Below, in pieces: positions 25,093 to 25,476 of a stretch of 25,476 bases of DNA. Position 1 is the stretch's first letter. The number at the start of each line of letters is the position of its first letter. Position numbers and translations under genes: made by a program. The notes below the pieces were generated by a model, which was not told the DNA's origin, did not search any database, and saw only the letters and a program-made list of their open reading frames with translations. This DNA comes from an uncultured Clostridia bacterium (GTDB lineage Bacteria > Bacillota > Clostridia > TANB77 > CAG-508), in contig CANQJY010000006.1 in the NCBI GenBank assembly GCA_947624365.1, positions 1-25,476 on the forward strand, written 5' to 3'.

Positions 25093-25476
25093 TTATATAT
25101 TCAAGCCTATCTTTTTTATATTGTTAATTTTTATCATTTCTTTTTTCTTAAGAATATTAAAATATGATTTAAACATAATTTTTATCATCTTTGTTATAAC
25201 TTTTTTATCTTCTGTTGATATTTCTCCATATTTTTTTAACATTTTTGGTATATTTGTTGACAAATCCTTAGAGATTTCTCCAAATGTGTTTGCATCTGTA
25301 GAATAAAATAGTTCAAATACCGTATCTATAAATACTTTTCTCTGTTCAACAGTTGTCGTTTGTAGCCAATCTGTTAATGTTTTATCAATATTTTCACTTA
25401 TTTCTGTATTTTGCTTTGATTTTACCAAATCATCTCTTAATACCTGCCATGAGTATATATCATGTTGAAATATTCC
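25093..25476 (-). CDS. C-terminal part of a probable Mbeg1-like (DUF2974) protein, 5' end outside window
   Basis: The open frame runs from the right edge to TAA at 25093, with 127 codons visible. A TTG at 25428 could be taken as a start, but the frame continues upstream in coding style (GIFQHDIYSWQVLRDDLV), so this is a fragment of a longer protein. HDIYSWQ...DDLV followed by KTLTDWLQTTTVEQRKVFIDTVFELFYST resembles the C-terminal tail of Mbeg1-like or DUF2974 alpha/beta-hydrolase proteins of Firmicutes, recalled from memory rather than searched. The hydrolase core would lie beyond the window. Its tail is lysine- and isoleucine-rich. Role unknown. Confidence 0.65.
   Translation of the reverse strand, partial: GIFQHDIYSWQVLRDDLVKSKQNTEISENIDKTLTDWLQTTTVEQRKVFIDTVFELFYSTDANTFGEISKDLSTNIPKMLKKYGEISTEDKKVITKMIKIMFKSYFNILKKKEMIKINNIKKIGLNI

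Overview
This window is a low G+C (by eye about 30%) stretch of a Gram-positive, Clostridia-like chromosome. Support for this comes from strong AGGAGG-type ribosome sites, GTG and TTG starts, a pta-ackA fermentation block, wall-type glycan export genes and GH25 and M14 wall hydrolases. I cannot name the species; an uncultured gut Clostridia member is an inference. Every credible gene is on the minus strand, so transcription runs from high to low coordinates. No stretch longer than about 300 bases lacks a gene; the longest gap, 686-850, holds a promoter-like region and a hairpin.

In transcription order from the right edge: (1) the end of an Mbeg1-like (DUF2974) protein, a 72-residue unknown protein with its own promoter, and prfB (RF2) with the classic programmed +1 frameshift and a terminator. 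(2) A strong extended -10 promoter, then pta, two tandem ackA genes and guaB. guaB is interrupted by an in-frame TAG. Each acetate kinase copy departs from the family consensus at a different active-site position. (3) With no terminator visible after guaB, a glycan locus follows: two single-domain GT2 enzymes, a tandem GT2 enzyme, a secreted M14 peptidase with four Ig-like repeats, an unknown membrane-anchored protein, an ABC-2 polysaccharide exporter (permease plus an ATPase with a C-terminal extension, preceded by a good promoter), a GT-B-like enzyme with a coiled-coil tail, a secreted GH25 muramidase with five copies of the same repeat family, another tandem GT2 enzyme (own promoter), a GtrA-like membrane protein, two GtrB-like GT2 enzymes, rfbD, and rfbA running off the left edge.

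Together region (3) reads as a cell-surface rhamnose-containing polysaccharide locus. RfbA and RfbD make dTDP-L-rhamnose, cytoplasmic glycosyltransferases build the chain on a lipid carrier, the ABC transporter exports it, and GtrA/GtrB-type proteins could supply lipid-linked sugars for side-chain addition outside the cell. The two exported wall hydrolases share a repeat that looks like a common wall- or glycan-binding module. This pairing, together with the unassigned 228-residue protein between the M14 gene and the exporter, is the least conventional part of the window.
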